The notes: generated by a model from the letters alone, not told the origin. Positions 37,401-45,689 are shown, counted from the stretch's first letter. The stretch: DNA of 64,000 nt from an uncultured Monoglobus sp. (GCA_947624305.1 CANQKC010000003.1:56401-120400), one strand, 5' to 3'. Numbers and translations: made by a program.

Positions 37401-39937
37401 AGAACGGCGTTGACGGAGCGGCGGCAAACGCCCCGGTCGGCGAATACACCGTGACCGCGTCCGCTCTCAAGACCGATAATTACAATTACGAGATAACATC
37501 TGACGCTCTCGGAACACTCAGCGTTTTAAAAACACAACCGCAGGAGGTCTCGGTAAATGCGGATAACGGTTTGGCCGGAAACACCCTGCAAAGTCTTGAA
37601 GATGAGCATTTCACCGGCACGTTCCAAAATCCGTACAACCACGAGGACGTGGAAGGAACGATCGAATGGGTAGATCCGAACGAGGTTCTCAGTAAGGACA
37701 AGAGCGAATATGATTACAGATTTACGCCTACCGATTTAGAGAATTATGAACCTGTTACCGGAAAAATAAAAATTGTTGTCTCTGACAAAGAAAAGGCAGC
37801 GATCGCGGAATGGAGCGTTCCGGCCGCGGCGCCGTATGACGGACAGCCGCGTATCGCGACTATCAAAGCGGAGTCGCTGAACGCGCGCACCACGGTTGAA
37901 TATAAAAAGACCGATATAGAGCCGCGCGACATGGACGATGGCGACGGATGGTCGCCCGAACCGCCGGTAGACGCAGGAACATATTTGGTTCGCGGCACAA
38001 TTTACGCATATGACGATTTCGCCGATAATTCTGTTGAAGGAACAATAGAAATACTTCGCGCTGAGCCCAAAGGCTCGGTTACCGCGTCAAATGTGAATAA
38101 GTGGGCGCATCTTAGTGATTCACAGCTCACAGCCGACTTTACCGGAGTGGACAACAGTCCTCTTGTCGGCGAGGCGACATGGAATACTCAGGATGGAGTT
38201 TCTCCAAATTTGATTTTGGTAACTTCCGGCACGGAATATGAGTGGATATTCATTCCGGCAGACAAGAACTATAAGCCCGTGACCGGCAAAACAACCGTCG
38301 GATTTAATGTTGACACCCGCAAGGCCGAGGCAAAAATATACAATCTGCCGGCTAACTATGACGAGCTCGGGGATTACGCCTATGTGAACGTTGACGGAAC
38401 AAATCTCAGACCCGGCGACTCTGTCCGCTTCTACGGCGATGAGGAAATGTCAAATCCCGAAAGCTCAAGCTTTGCAATAACAGACGAAATTCAAGGATGG
38501 ACGCTTGTAAATATTGACGACGATGCTCTGAATGATCAAGGCGGCACTCTTTATCTGAACATCGAAGGTTCAACCGCCGTCGCTCCGATAACATACATTG
38601 CGGAAATAGGATTTACGCTTGACCCGGCTCAATTATATTTGAAGGAAGGCGAAAGCGCTGATATAACGGTTAAAAAATCCGACGACAGCTATGATATCAA
38701 CAGTATCAACTGGACTCTGGAACAGAACGACATAGCGGAGCTTCAGGGAGATAACTCCAAAGTCTCGATAACCGGCACAAAAGACGGTTCCTCAAGATTG
38801 ACGGCGAACGCGGAATTTAAACATCCCGACCCGGAAAAGGCAGACAAAAGTGTTGCGGTAAGCGGTAACGCGCTTGTTAACGTGACTGCACAGGAGCCGC
38901 CGAAGTATAAGTACACCACCAACGACGCGACGGATATTACCGAAACAGGCGCGACGCTGAACGGACACGTTGAGATAACGCTTCCCGAGGGCTCGACGAT
39001 CAATCCCGTGGCCTCGTGCAAATTCGAGCTTTGGGAAAACGGCAGCGACGAAAGAACCATATACGACTCTGAACTCTTCCTTAGGGAGAGCGGCGATTAC
39101 AGCGTGACGGTCGACGGCTTAAAGCCCGGCACCGAGTATTGCTACCGCGCGTTCGGAGCGGCGTCCGACGAGGAAGCCGAGACCAAGATGTTCACAACGG
39201 GCTCGACGCCCGTTCCGACGGAAGCGCCTTCGGCTACGCCCGCGCCTCCCACGGAAGCGCCTTCGGCCACACCCGCGCCTCCCACAGAAGCGCCTTCGGC
39301 AACACCCGCGCCTCCCACAGAAGCGCCTTCGGCAACACCCGCGCCTCCCACAGAAGCGCCTTCGGCTACGCCCGCGCCTCCCACGGAAGCGCCTTCGGCT
39401 ACGCCCGCGCCTCCCACGGAAGCACCTGCAACGGCAACACCTGCGCCTGCAACGGAAGCGCCTTCGGCAACACCCGCGCCTGTTGAGACGGCAACACCTG
39501 CGCCTGCAACGGAAGTGCCTTCGGCAACACCCGCGCCTGTTGAGACGGCAACACCTGCACCCGACGAGACAGCGACACCTGCTCCCGACGAGACGGCAAC
39601 ACCTGCTCCCGACGAGACGGCAACACCTGCACCGGTTGAGACGGCGACGCCCGATCCCGGAGCTCCGGTAAGATATGACGCGGCTCCCGTTCTTAACAAT
39701 GACACGGCGACAGCCACGATCACCAACAACTCCGGAAAGAGTGTTTGGTTCATCTCCGCGGCATACAGGAACGACGTTCTGATCGACATCAAGTTCGTCG
39801 AGGTTCCCGAGGGAACCAATCCGGTAAGCGCTAAGCTTAACGCCGATTATTCGGCTGACAACAGCGTTTCGGTAACGTTCTATCTCTGGGAGAAAGACAC
39901 TCTCAAGCCCTGTGCCGATCCCGTGCACGGCAAATAA
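34499..39937 (+). CDS. 1812-aa secreted adhesin-like protein (MBG/YDG-type repeats)
   Basis: Start ATG 34499 (GGAAGGAAG upstream). Signal peptide (1-28), then an Ala/Glu/Thr-rich stretch to about 90. The middle is a chain of beta domains. MBG/YDG-like repeats show LSSLDKTYNGQEQKPTV, NKMYDGTTTAEI and TKHYGETYSF. Three copies of a roughly 85-aa module contain GTLEWVNP, GTIEWVDP and GEATWNTQ with the ending FKPSDKENY or FTPTDLENY. A fibronectin-like domain (about 1475-1565) precedes a Thr/Pro-rich stretch (about 1568-1720), then a C-terminal beta domain with KSVWFISAAYRND and VTFYLWEKDTLKP. No LPXTG or SLH anchor is seen, so the retention mode is unclear. Confidence 0.85.
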   Translation: MKKYRRKIISLLLTAAMLITAVPILAAPDGDDYPSAPDEIAQTEATAAEAAEAETTETILTTEPEIEAIDTAANDGIEPAAELATAAPTLDPKKEAIYIVGANFREHPSTSSIFDEEVPNKLLWVEFSNRIDHSADFDQKSRTYTLDGKYYQLVVKRPEHGPKDSPHPAATMIPDNGIEGGISDLVTTDNTKHRYHGWQLGTDEMFDKDDTPEYQVGEYTVSLMRLYPGDNEKEGEALMNCKNRALVNEKTLNIVQITYTLSENDKNNGYKLICANHPGEKQTEITELAMVGDWITIIDPSLDCSEAQAKNVSISGWKIVKSDAENENAGATVPAGNKDGTDDNRITLEAVLKAPADYSYQYQRNADDESTSAFPTAPPATSEAPNPTAPPASYNMLAGDGSTPKNIEYEADTTIEPLTLRLVNTGNQRSYIPVYSSNDTFTVKVKNLNTDDEAKKSYADGGLDANKTLFYIPSKADIKNGHSNWKNYAIVEITPKKGLSVGTHHGQICSYNSTSRYLVPQKYDIDITISTKEVDIEPQSTTKPYGKELTAADIICDVYNRNGEKLETAKTAAELGVVVQSEGMSADAAVNGGQPYTFTIGEGQSFGNYNVKLKEGSNTGITVEKATPKLHNVKATAVNDGTKLSTSHLSGGYINPDSHLSVEGTLEWVNPEYVIPAGTMGTIQQQYQFKPSDKENYNDPAPASVTITVSSRADSNLTLSSLDKTYNGQEQKPTVRWSRPGSIEIGTNVDVFYKKIESDADREFGADEQFDEGNGYLAQAPKEAGVYKVHAETSANSDYYAPDSANAIMTIKPYTLELSLKSGSVKNKMYDGTTTAEIDPSKVGFRKKAVASDDVSVKASAFTASFSSAYIEPFSPKIVTVNVNGENALEGKDAANYTLATAKLSTTGYISIQRPIKLELKNTITKHYGETYSFTANDYKAAEIQPSPGGLAASDSIENVRATLKAEKNGVDGAAANAPVGEYTVTASALKTDNYNYEITSDALGTLSVLKTQPQEVSVNADNGLAGNTLQSLEDEHFTGTFQNPYNHEDVEGTIEWVDPNEVLSKDKSEYDYRFTPTDLENYEPVTGKIKIVVSDKEKAAIAEWSVPAAAPYDGQPRIATIKAESLNARTTVEYKKTDIEPRDMDDGDGWSPEPPVDAGTYLVRGTIYAYDDFADNSVEGTIEILRAEPKGSVTASNVNKWAHLSDSQLTADFTGVDNSPLVGEATWNTQDGVSPNLILVTSGTEYEWIFIPADKNYKPVTGKTTVGFNVDTRKAEAKIYNLPANYDELGDYAYVNVDGTNLRPGDSVRFYGDEEMSNPESSSFAITDEIQGWTLVNIDDDALNDQGGTLYLNIEGSTAVAPITYIAEIGFTLDPAQLYLKEGESADITVKKSDDSYDINSINWTLEQNDIAELQGDNSKVSITGTKDGSSRLTANAEFKHPDPEKADKSVAVSGNALVNVTAQEPPKYKYTTNDATDITETGATLNGHVEITLPEGSTINPVASCKFELWENGSDERTIYDSELFLRESGDYSVTVDGLKPGTEYCYRAFGAASDEEAETKMFTTGSTPVPTEAPSATPAPPTEAPSATPAPPTEAPSATPAPPTEAPSATPAPPTEAPSATPAPPTEAPSATPAPPTEAPATATPAPATEAPSATPAPVETATPAPATEVPSATPAPVETATPAPDETATPAPDETATPAPDETATPAPVETATPDPGAPVRYDAAPVLNNDTATATITNNSGKSVWFISAAYRNDVLIDIKFVEVPEGTNPVSAKLNADYSADNSVSVTFYLWEKDTLKPCADPVHGK
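39218..39415 (+). repeat. 33-bp tandem repeat, six copies, encoding TEAPSATPAPP
   Basis: Six in-frame 33-bp units within the giant surface gene, differing only at silent positions, followed by looser TPAPVETA/TPAPDETA units to about 39660. Length variation by slippage would keep the frame. Confidence 0.9.
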
Positions 39938-39947
39938 AGAGTAAACC

Positions 39948-39979
39948 ACGGCGGCCCGCAAACGCGGGCCGCCGTTTTG
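39948..39979 (+). terminator. Terminator of the giant surface gene
   Basis: ACGGCGGCCCGC / GCGGGCCGCCGT (12 bp, AAAC loop) followed by TTTTGTTT. Confidence 0.9.
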
Positions 39980-40032
39980 TTTGACGTTTTTAAAAGTATG
40001 TGGTATTATAAGCATAAAGGAGCGTTAAAATT

Positions 40033-40572
40033 ATGAAGATGATCAAATGCGGCCCCGGGCATCTGGACGAGGCCGCGGAGTTTTACGACACAGTGACCGC
40101 CTATCTGGCGGAGCATATTAATTATCCCAAATGGACGCCCGGCGAGTATCCGGGCAGGGCGAGCGCCGCCGAGGCGATAAAAGGCGGCAGCCTTCACGCC
40201 TGCGTCGACGACGGCGGAAAAATCATCGGCGCGTTTGTCATCTGCGAGGACCCGCAGGGCGATTACTCGCGCGGGAACTGGACGCGCGTCCTTGAGCCGC
40301 ATGAGATCCTGACCGTTCACGCCCTCGCCTCCGACCCGCGGATATACCGCAAAGGCGTCGGCAAAGCCATGGTCCGCGAATGTGTGAGGATCGCGAAAAG
40401 CGAGGGCAAAAAGGCGCTCAGGCTCGACGTGGTTCCGACCAACACCCCGGCGCGGCGGCTTTATGAGAGCATGGGCTTTAAACATGCCGGAACAATGGAC
40501 CTTGGCCGCGGAATCCCCGAAATTCCGGAGTTTTGTCTGTATGAGCTGAATTTTCAGCCAGCGCGGCCCTGA
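40033..40572 (+). CDS. GNAT-family N-acetyltransferase
   Basis: 179 aa. AAAGGAGCG precedes ATG 40033. GNAT fold with the acetyl-CoA loop in DPRIYRKGVGKAMVREC (about 107-123), then LRLDVVPTNTPARRLYESMGF, the usual motif B. Substrate unknown. It is convergent with pdxR and the two coding regions overlap by 95 nt, which is unusual and implies either real antisense overlap or an over-extended end. Confidence 0.85.
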   Translation: MKMIKCGPGHLDEAAEFYDTVTAYLAEHINYPKWTPGEYPGRASAAEAIKGGSLHACVDDGGKIIGAFVICEDPQGDYSRGNWTRVLEPHEILTVHALASDPRIYRKGVGKAMVRECVRIAKSEGKKALRLDVVPTNTPARRLYESMGFKHAGTMDLGRGIPEIPEFCLYELNFQPARP

Positions 40573-41923
40573 GTCGCGCGATATCCTCCTCTCCCGTTCC
40601 CGCGTAGCCCGCGACGAGCGTGTTCGTCGGCTTTTCGGGCGGAGTAAAATAATAGTCGTCAAGGCGGTAGAGCTTAACGCCGCCCTCGGCGGCTTTTTTT
40701 AATATTTCCTCCGCGTCGGGCGACTTTATCAAAAGATGCAGCCCCGCGCGGCTGCCGCTTATCTCGACCTGATAGGGCGACTCCTTAAAGGCCGCGGCCA
40801 GCAGGTCCCTGCGCTTTCTGTACGCGTTTCTGAGGCGGCTCAAATGGCGTGAAAGATAGTCCTCGGAAATGAACCGCGCAAGCGCCCGCTGCTCGAACCT
40901 CGGCACTGTTGAGGAGTAGTCCGAGAACTTCGCGTTAAACAGCCCCAGCAGCTTTTTCGGCAGCACCATGTACGCTATTCTTATCGACGGCGCAAGCACC
41001 CTCGAAAACGTGTTCATGTATATCACGTTCTCGCTGCCGCTTATCCCCTGCACCGCGGTCATAGGCCGTCTTAAAAAATTAAACTCGCCGCTTATGTCGT
41101 CCTCGATTATATAGCGGCCCTCGCGGGCGGCCGCCCAGCGCAGCAGCTCGGCGCGGCGGTCCATCGGCATTATCACCCCGGTCGGGAACTGGTGCGACGG
41201 GGTTATATACACCGTGTCCGCGCCCGATTTTTCGAGCCCGGCGGGCGATATTCCCTTGCCGTCAAGCGGAACATAGCGGACCCTCCGACCGCTGTTTTTT
41301 ATTATCAAGTCGATCTTCTTATAGCCCGGATTTTCTATCGCGAACGTCCTATCGGGCGATGACAGCGAGCACACGAGCATCAGCAGATACTCCATGCCCG
41401 CGCCGACGATTATCTGCGAGGGCGAGCAGCTCACGCCGCGGAACTCCCGCAGATACTTGGCGATTGCCGCCCGAAGCTCGCGGTCGCCGCGGACGTCGCC
41501 CGCGCCCAGAAGCTCCGGCCCGCCGCCGTACATGACCTCTTTCACAAGCTTGATCCACGTCGCGTAGGGGAATGACCCCACGTCCGCGCCGCTCGTTTTG
41601 AAGTCGGCGGCGCTTTTTTCACGCGGCGGCTCCTCCTCGTCTTCCTCCGCCTCTCCGCCCCGGGGCGGCGGCGCGTCTGCGCGGCGCGCGTAAAATCCGC
41701 TTCTCGGCACCGCCTCAAGGTACCCTTCCTGCGCGAGTATCTCGTAGACGGTCCCGACCGTGTTGACGCTGACCCCGAGATGCGCGGCCAGCGCCTTTTT
41801 CGACGGCACGCGCTCGTTTTCCTCAAGTCTGCCGCCGCGTATCTCCTCGGCGATATGCTCGTAAATCTGCTCGTAAAGCGGCTTTTTCGCGCTCGCTTTC
41901 AGTTCGATCGTAAAGTTATACAT
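40478..41923 (-). CDS. pdxR: MocR/PdxR-type regulator: GntR HTH fused to an aminotransferase fold
   Basis: 481 aa from ATG 41923. The N-terminal GntR winged helix (about 8-75: LYEQIYEHIAEEIRGGRLEE, VPSKKALAAHLGVSVNTVGT) joins a fold-type I aminotransferase domain that binds pyridoxal phosphate as effector. Expected pattern includes ITPSHQFPTGVIMP and a Lys-region equivalent (NTFSRVLAPSIRIAYMVLP, where the Schiff-base lysine position appears to be Arg/Val rather than the canonical SKxxxPGLR). It is divergent from pdxST, the arrangement seen for PdxR activators, so control of B6 synthesis is the likely role. Confidence 0.85.
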   Translation of the reverse strand: MYNFTIELKASAKKPLYEQIYEHIAEEIRGGRLEENERVPSKKALAAHLGVSVNTVGTVYEILAQEGYLEAVPRSGFYARRADAPPPRGGEAEEDEEEPPREKSAADFKTSGADVGSFPYATWIKLVKEVMYGGGPELLGAGDVRGDRELRAAIAKYLREFRGVSCSPSQIIVGAGMEYLLMLVCSLSSPDRTFAIENPGYKKIDLIIKNSGRRVRYVPLDGKGISPAGLEKSGADTVYITPSHQFPTGVIMPMDRRAELLRWAAAREGRYIIEDDISGEFNFLRRPMTAVQGISGSENVIYMNTFSRVLAPSIRIAYMVLPKKLLGLFNAKFSDYSSTVPRFEQRALARFISEDYLSRHLSRLRNAYRKRRDLLAAAFKESPYQVEISGSRAGLHLLIKSPDAEEILKKAAEGGVKLYRLDDYYFTPPEKPTNTLVAGYAGTGEEDIARLRAALAENSAHTDKTPEFRGFRGQGPLFRHV

Positions 41924-41978
41924 AAAATCTGACCCCATAAAATATTTGTATTTTGACACTTTTAATAGTATCAGTTCG

Positions 41979-41994
41979 TGATATAATTATATCA
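41979..41994. promoter_or_regulatory. Palindromic -10/operator between pdxR and pdxS
   Basis: TGATATAATTATATCA is a perfect 16-bp palindrome containing TATAAT on both strands. The only good -35 (TTGACA, 41953-41958) is 23 bp from the plus-strand -10, which is too far. That suits an activator-dependent pdxS promoter. PdxR is the obvious candidate regulator. Confidence 0.5.
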
Positions 41995-42034
41995 AAAAAT
42001 AAAATAATGTCAACTCGAAAACGGAGGTAATTTT

Positions 42035-42910
42035 ATGATCAACGAACGATTTGAGCTTAACAAGAACCTGGCGCAGATGCTCAAGGGCGGCGTCATTATG
42101 GACGTGACCACGCCGGAGCAGGCGAAGATCGCCGAGGCCGCAGGAGCCTGCGCGGTAATGGCGCTCGAGCGGATCCCCGCCGACATCAGGGCGGCGGGCG
42201 GAGTCTCGCGCATGAGCGACCCGAAAATGATCAAGGGAATACAGGACGCGGTCTCGATCCCGGTCATGGCAAAGTGCCGCATAGGCCACATCGCCGAGGC
42301 GAGAATTCTTGAGGCGATCGAGATCGACTACATAGACGAGAGCGAGGTCCTCTCGCCCGCCGACGACAAGTACCACATCGACAAAACGGCCTTCAAGGTG
42401 CCGTTCGTGTGCGGAGCGAGAGATCTGGGCGAGGCGCTGAGACGGATAAACGAGGGCGCCGCGATGATACGCACCAAGGGCGAGCCGGGCACCGGAGACG
42501 TGGTACAGGCGGTGCGCCACATGCGGATAATGCAGGCCGAGATACGGCGGCTGGGCTCCTTGAGCCCCGACGAGCTGTTTGACGCGGCGAAGGATCTGGG
42601 CGTTCCGTATGAGCTCGCGCTTTATGTTCACGAGAACAAAAAGCTGCCGGTGGTCAACTTCGCGGCGGGCGGCGTGGCGACTCCAGCAGACGCGGCGCTT
42701 ATGATGATGCTCGGCGCCGAGGGCGTGTTCGTCGGCTCGGGAATATTCAAGTCGGGTGATCCCGAAAAGCGCGCCGCCGCTATTGTCAAGGCGGTGACAA
42801 ACTTTGAGGACGCCGCGGTTCTGGCGGAGCTTTCGGAGGATCTGGGCGAGGCCATGGTCGGCATAAACGCGCAGGAGATCGAGCTCATAATGGAAGAGCG
42901 GGGCAAATAA
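42035..42910 (+). CDS. pdxS: Pyridoxal 5'-phosphate synthase, lyase subunit PdxS
   Basis: 291 aa TIM-barrel enzyme that makes PLP from ribose 5-phosphate, glyceraldehyde 3-phosphate and ammonia in the DXP-independent pathway. Signature stretches: [53 protein letters not shown] (with catalytic Lys) and [20 protein letters not shown] (second Lys), plus [15 protein letters not shown] precedes the ATG. The glutaminase partner pdxT begins 1 nt after the stop. Confidence 0.98.
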   Translation: MINERFELNKNLAQMLKGGVIMDVTTPEQAKIAEAAGACAVMALERIPADIRAAGGVSRMSDPKMIKGIQDAVSIPVMAKCRIGHIAEARILEAIEIDYIDESEVLSPADDKYHIDKTAFKVPFVCGARDLGEALRRINEGAAMIRTKGEPGTGDVVQAVRHMRIMQAEIRRLGSLSPDELFDAAKDLGVPYELALYVHENKKLPVVNFAAGGVATPADAALMMMLGAEGVFVGSGIFKSGDPEKRAAAIVKAVTNFEDAAVLAELSEDLGEAMVGINAQEIELIMEERGK

Positions 42911-42911
42911 C

Positions 42912-43484
42912 ATGAAAATAGGAATACTGGCGCTTCAGGGGGCCTTTGCCGAGCATGAAAAAATGCTCGGCTCCCTCGGAGCCGAGACGTTTGAGATAAG
43001 ACAAAAGCATGATTTACGCCGCCGGTTTGACGGGCTGATCATTCCGGGCGGCGAAAGCACGGTCCAGGGCAAGCTGCTCGCGGAGCTCGGCATGCTTGAT
43101 GACGTAAAATCCGCGATCGAAAGCGGACTGCCGACCTTCGGGACATGCGCCGGGCTGCTGCTTATGGCCAAAAAGATCGAGAACGACAGCCGCGCATATC
43201 TGAAAACTATGGACATAACCGCGGTGCGCAACGCCTACGGGCGGCAGCTCGGCAGCTTCTCGACTGTGGCCGCGTTCGGGAGCCTCGGAGATATTCCGAT
43301 GACATTCATCCGCGCGCCCTACATAAGCGAGGCGGGCGAGGGCGTTGAGATACTTTCAGAAGTCGGAGGCCGCATCGTCGCCGCGCGCCAGAAAAATATG
43401 CTCGCTGCCGCCTTCCACCCGGAGCTTACCGACAACACAACGGTTCACCGATACTTCATAGACATGGTCAAAAACCCGCGCTGA
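42912..43484 (+). CDS. pdxT: Pyridoxal 5'-phosphate synthase, glutaminase subunit PdxT
   Basis: 190 aa class I glutamine amidotransferase supplying ammonia to PdxS. The catalytic Cys is in FGTCAGLLLMA and the His-Glu pair in AAAFHPELT. PGGESTVQGKL forms the oxyanion region. No ribosome site of its own; translation is coupled to pdxS. Residue 110-114 region VRNAYGRQLGSF is family-typical. Confidence 0.97.
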   Translation: MKIGILALQGAFAEHEKMLGSLGAETFEIRQKHDLRRRFDGLIIPGGESTVQGKLLAELGMLDDVKSAIESGLPTFGTCAGLLLMAKKIENDSRAYLKTMDITAVRNAYGRQLGSFSTVAAFGSLGDIPMTFIRAPYISEAGEGVEILSEVGGRIVAARQKNMLAAAFHPELTDNTTVHRYFIDMVKNPR

Positions 43485-43497
43485 CGCGCGGGTCTTT
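43474..43497 (+). terminator. pdxST terminator overlapping the stop codon
   Basis: ACCCGCG / CGCGGGT hairpin followed by CTTT. The pdxT TGA is in the loop. Weak T run. Confidence 0.55.
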
Positions 43498-43522
43498 GCC
43501 GATTGCTCCCAAATATCGTTTT

Positions 43523-43810
43523 TTATTTTTTCGCATTGATCGGAACGATTGAGATAGTGTAACCCAACGGATTTAATACTTTGAATAAGGTGTCGATTTG
43601 CGGGGTCGTTTTCATGCTTTCAAGCCTCGCGATCGCTGGTTGCTTCACTCCGCTGAGCTCGGCAAGCTCTCGCTGTGATAATCCTTTTTGCTCACGGGCT
43701 TCGACCATTTTGCCGATAAGTTCAATTTCAAATTTTATTTTTTCTCTCTCGGCGGGCGATACCCTTTCTTCATCATTCATATATTCGGAAAATGTTTTTA
43801 CCTGTTTCAT
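43523..43810 (-). CDS. HigA-like XRE antitoxin
   Basis: 95 aa. An N-terminal extension (MKQVKTFSEYMNDEERVSP) is followed by an XRE helix-turn-helix (AREQKGLSQRELAELSGVKQPAIARLE) and a short beta tail (LGYTISIVPINAKK). The layout is that of antitoxins paired with RelE/HigB (Gp49-like) toxins. The cognate toxin frame lies 14 nt upstream but is truncated, so this gene appears to be an orphaned antitoxin that may still regulate. Confidence 0.85.
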   Translation of the reverse strand: MKQVKTFSEYMNDEERVSPAEREKIKFEIELIGKMVEAREQKGLSQRELAELSGVKQPAIARLESMKTTPQIDTLFKVLNPLGYTISIVPINAKK

Positions 43811-43824
43811 ATAGCATCATTACT

Positions 43825-43953
43825 TTATGCGAGAATTTTTTCTCTGTTTATTCTGTCTGTTTTACTTGTTTTTGATTTTGCTTTCAGCGCATCAAGAAAA
43901 TCAACGATTTCCGATTTTCCGTTCTTGTCATAGTAAAACTCTACCTCGTACAA
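43825..43953 (-). pseudogene. Truncated HigB/RelE (Gp49-like) toxin
   Basis: A 42-codon frame from TTG 43953 (AAGAAGG upstream) reads YEVEFYYDKNGKSEIVDFLD and ends ...RINREKILA. This is the first third of a phage-derived Gp49-like RNase toxin. The catalytic C-terminal part is missing and the antitoxin starts 14 nt later, so an internal deletion removed the active region. Too short for the ORF track. Confidence 0.7.
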
Positions 43954-44032
43954 CCTATGCACCTTCTTTCTGTTATATGATAACATATTTGTTATCATTA
44001 GTCAATATGCTTATTAAAAATTTTTAAGCAAA

Positions 44033-44054
44033 AGAGCAGCCTTTCGACTGCTCT
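44033..44054 (-). terminator. Terminator after the 211-aa gene
   Basis: AGAGCAG / CTGCTCT hairpin followed on the minus strand by TTTTGC. The flanking CTCGATTGCGG is shared with the terminator at 44846-44867. Confidence 0.65.
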
Positions 44055-44106
44055 CGATTGCGGTGTTCAAATTTTTGCTTGTCAAATGAGGATCTGAATT
44101 ATTGTT

Positions 44107-44742
44107 TTATAAGAATTTATCAACGAAGTCCTTTAAGTCAATAAAATCCAATATGAAAACGCAATTATCATATTGTGCGATCTCTGTTTGATGGTCTTTA
44201 TAATAGTTTTTCACTTTTTCTTGTATTCGTCTTGTCGCTTCTAAAAAACCGGGCGAGTTTTTATAGCTTGCTCCATAGTATTTTATCTGTTCGGGCTTAG
44301 TTTTCGCCATCATGTATTTAATTATCTCAAATCTTGAGAATATAATCGAATTATCATGTTCGTTTCGCAGGACACATACACTTAATTTTTCGGGCATGAT
44401 TGTCATATTGGTACAGCCGTTTTCAAAATTTCTTTCATTCTTGATTCCTGTTCCGTCAAACCGTAAATAAACTCCCTCGCCCAAAAAATCAGAGAGATCG
44501 TTCGATTTCAGAACTTTCTTTTTTACGGATTCATCTGCCGCATTCATCTGTTCTTTTCGTATTTTACGAAATACAATATCAAAATCCACATATAGAGCAA
44601 TCGCGCCCTCAAATCCCTCAGAGAAAAATACCTTAATTTTTTCATCTCCGATCAGTTTGCCGTTAGTTTCATTTTTAGGCACCAATCCCTGTGCCGCAAT
44701 AGAACAAAGATTGTTTAACGCTGTCATATGATAATAATACAT
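44107..44742 (-). CDS. Unknown 211-aa cytoplasmic protein
   Basis: No signal or membrane segment. The N terminus YYYHMTALNNLCSIAAQGLVP followed by GDEKIKVFFSEGFEGAIALY has a H-T...GL.P...G...VFFS rhythm. This vaguely recalls ADP-ribosyltransferase-like (DarT/DUF4433) N-termini, but I cannot find a convincing catalytic triad. Ends DFIDLKDFVDKFL. It lies in an accessory stretch next to a toxin-antitoxin remnant. A mobile or defence gene is possible, but that is only contextual. Confidence 0.6.
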   Translation of the reverse strand: MYYYHMTALNNLCSIAAQGLVPKNETNGKLIGDEKIKVFFSEGFEGAIALYVDFDIVFRKIRKEQMNAADESVKKKVLKSNDLSDFLGEGVYLRFDGTGIKNERNFENGCTNMTIMPEKLSVCVLRNEHDNSIIFSRFEIIKYMMAKTKPEQIKYYGASYKNSPGFLEATRRIQEKVKNYYKDHQTEIAQYDNCVFILDFIDLKDFVDKFL

Positions 44743-44845
44743 AATATTACATCCACTCCTTTACGCAAACACCAAGTTAATGTTCTGTTTGATTATGGAA
44801 TAATCATACTATGCTCAATGCAAAAAATCAATACAGCGGAACAAA

Positions 44846-44867
44846 AGAGCAACCTTGCGATTGCTCT
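44846..44867 (-). terminator. Terminator after the PuuD-like gene
   Basis: AGAGCAA / TTGCTCT hairpin, TTTTGTT on the minus strand. It is close in sequence to the 44033 terminator, including the CTCGATTGCGG flank, so the segment is a duplicated terminator module. Confidence 0.65.
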
Positions 44868-44912
44868 CGATTGCGGCATTTGGTTTTTATCCGCTCGACA
44901 GACGAGAATTTG

Positions 44913-45611
44913 TTAAATTGAAGCTGCGAAAGCATTTATCAGCTTTTTACTGTCTTCATCAACATCATATGAAAATTCAGGATGCCATTGAACACCCACT
45001 ATAAATTTATGAGACGGCATATATATACTTTCGATTAAGCCGTCTTCCGATATTGCCATCTTCTTAAAAGCAGGCGACAGCTTCCTGATCGCTTGGTGAT
45101 GATAGCTGTTTACTCCCATTTGCTCCTTGCCCAAAATATCATAGAGGGGCGTATCGGTTAGTATTGTAACTTGATGTGCCGTCCTGTTGTACGGCGGCTT
45201 CATATGATGGTTGACGCAACTGTTATTTTCTGTTGCTAAATCTTGGTATAAAGTCCCGCCATAGAGAGAATTCATAAATTGAATACCCCGGCAGATACCT
45301 AACACAGATTTATCCATTTCTACTGCACTCGTTAAGATATATCGCTCCATTTCATCCCGTAATTTGCAGCATGGGCCGCACCACGGTTTGCGCTCGGCAT
45401 GATAAACGGTCGGAGACACATCATGTCCGCCGGTCAGCAAAAATCCGCCGCATATTTCAAGGAAATAATCTAACTCCTTTGTTTTAGAAGTAAGAGGCAG
45501 CATTAATGGTATAGCGTTTTCCGCCTCCAACATTTTCATGTATCCCGGCAGCATCCAGTAGCTCTTTTTTTCATCGTCATAAAGCGGCATGACACCGATT
45601 ACTTTTCTCAT
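44913..45611 (-). CDS. Gamma-glutamyl-GABA hydrolase-like class I amidotransferase (PuuD family)
   Basis: 232 aa peptidase C26 protein. Nucleophile in VLGICRGIQFMNSL, TGGHDVSPTVY upstream, and catalytic His-Glu in GVQWHPEFSYD. Relatives hydrolyse gamma-glutamyl amides such as gamma-glutamyl-GABA in putrescine use. No polyamine genes adjoin, so the substrate is uncertain. GGAGGCG precedes the ATG. Confidence 0.9.
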   Translation of the reverse strand: MRKVIGVMPLYDDEKKSYWMLPGYMKMLEAENAIPLMLPLTSKTKELDYFLEICGGFLLTGGHDVSPTVYHAERKPWCGPCCKLRDEMERYILTSAVEMDKSVLGICRGIQFMNSLYGGTLYQDLATENNSCVNHHMKPPYNRTAHQVTILTDTPLYDILGKEQMGVNSYHHQAIRKLSPAFKKMAISEDGLIESIYMPSHKFIVGVQWHPEFSYDVDEDSKKLINAFAASI

Positions 45612-45689
45612 TTTTTTCGCCTCCGTAAATTCCGATTTGTACGCTTCATATTATATCACAACCTACTGTGCTGTTCAATCCGTTTTTTA

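Noticed and set aside
39119-40015. 298-aa and 225-aa minus-strand ORFs opposite the TEAP repeats
   Set aside because: Low-complexity mirror images of the Thr/Pro-rich coding repeat.
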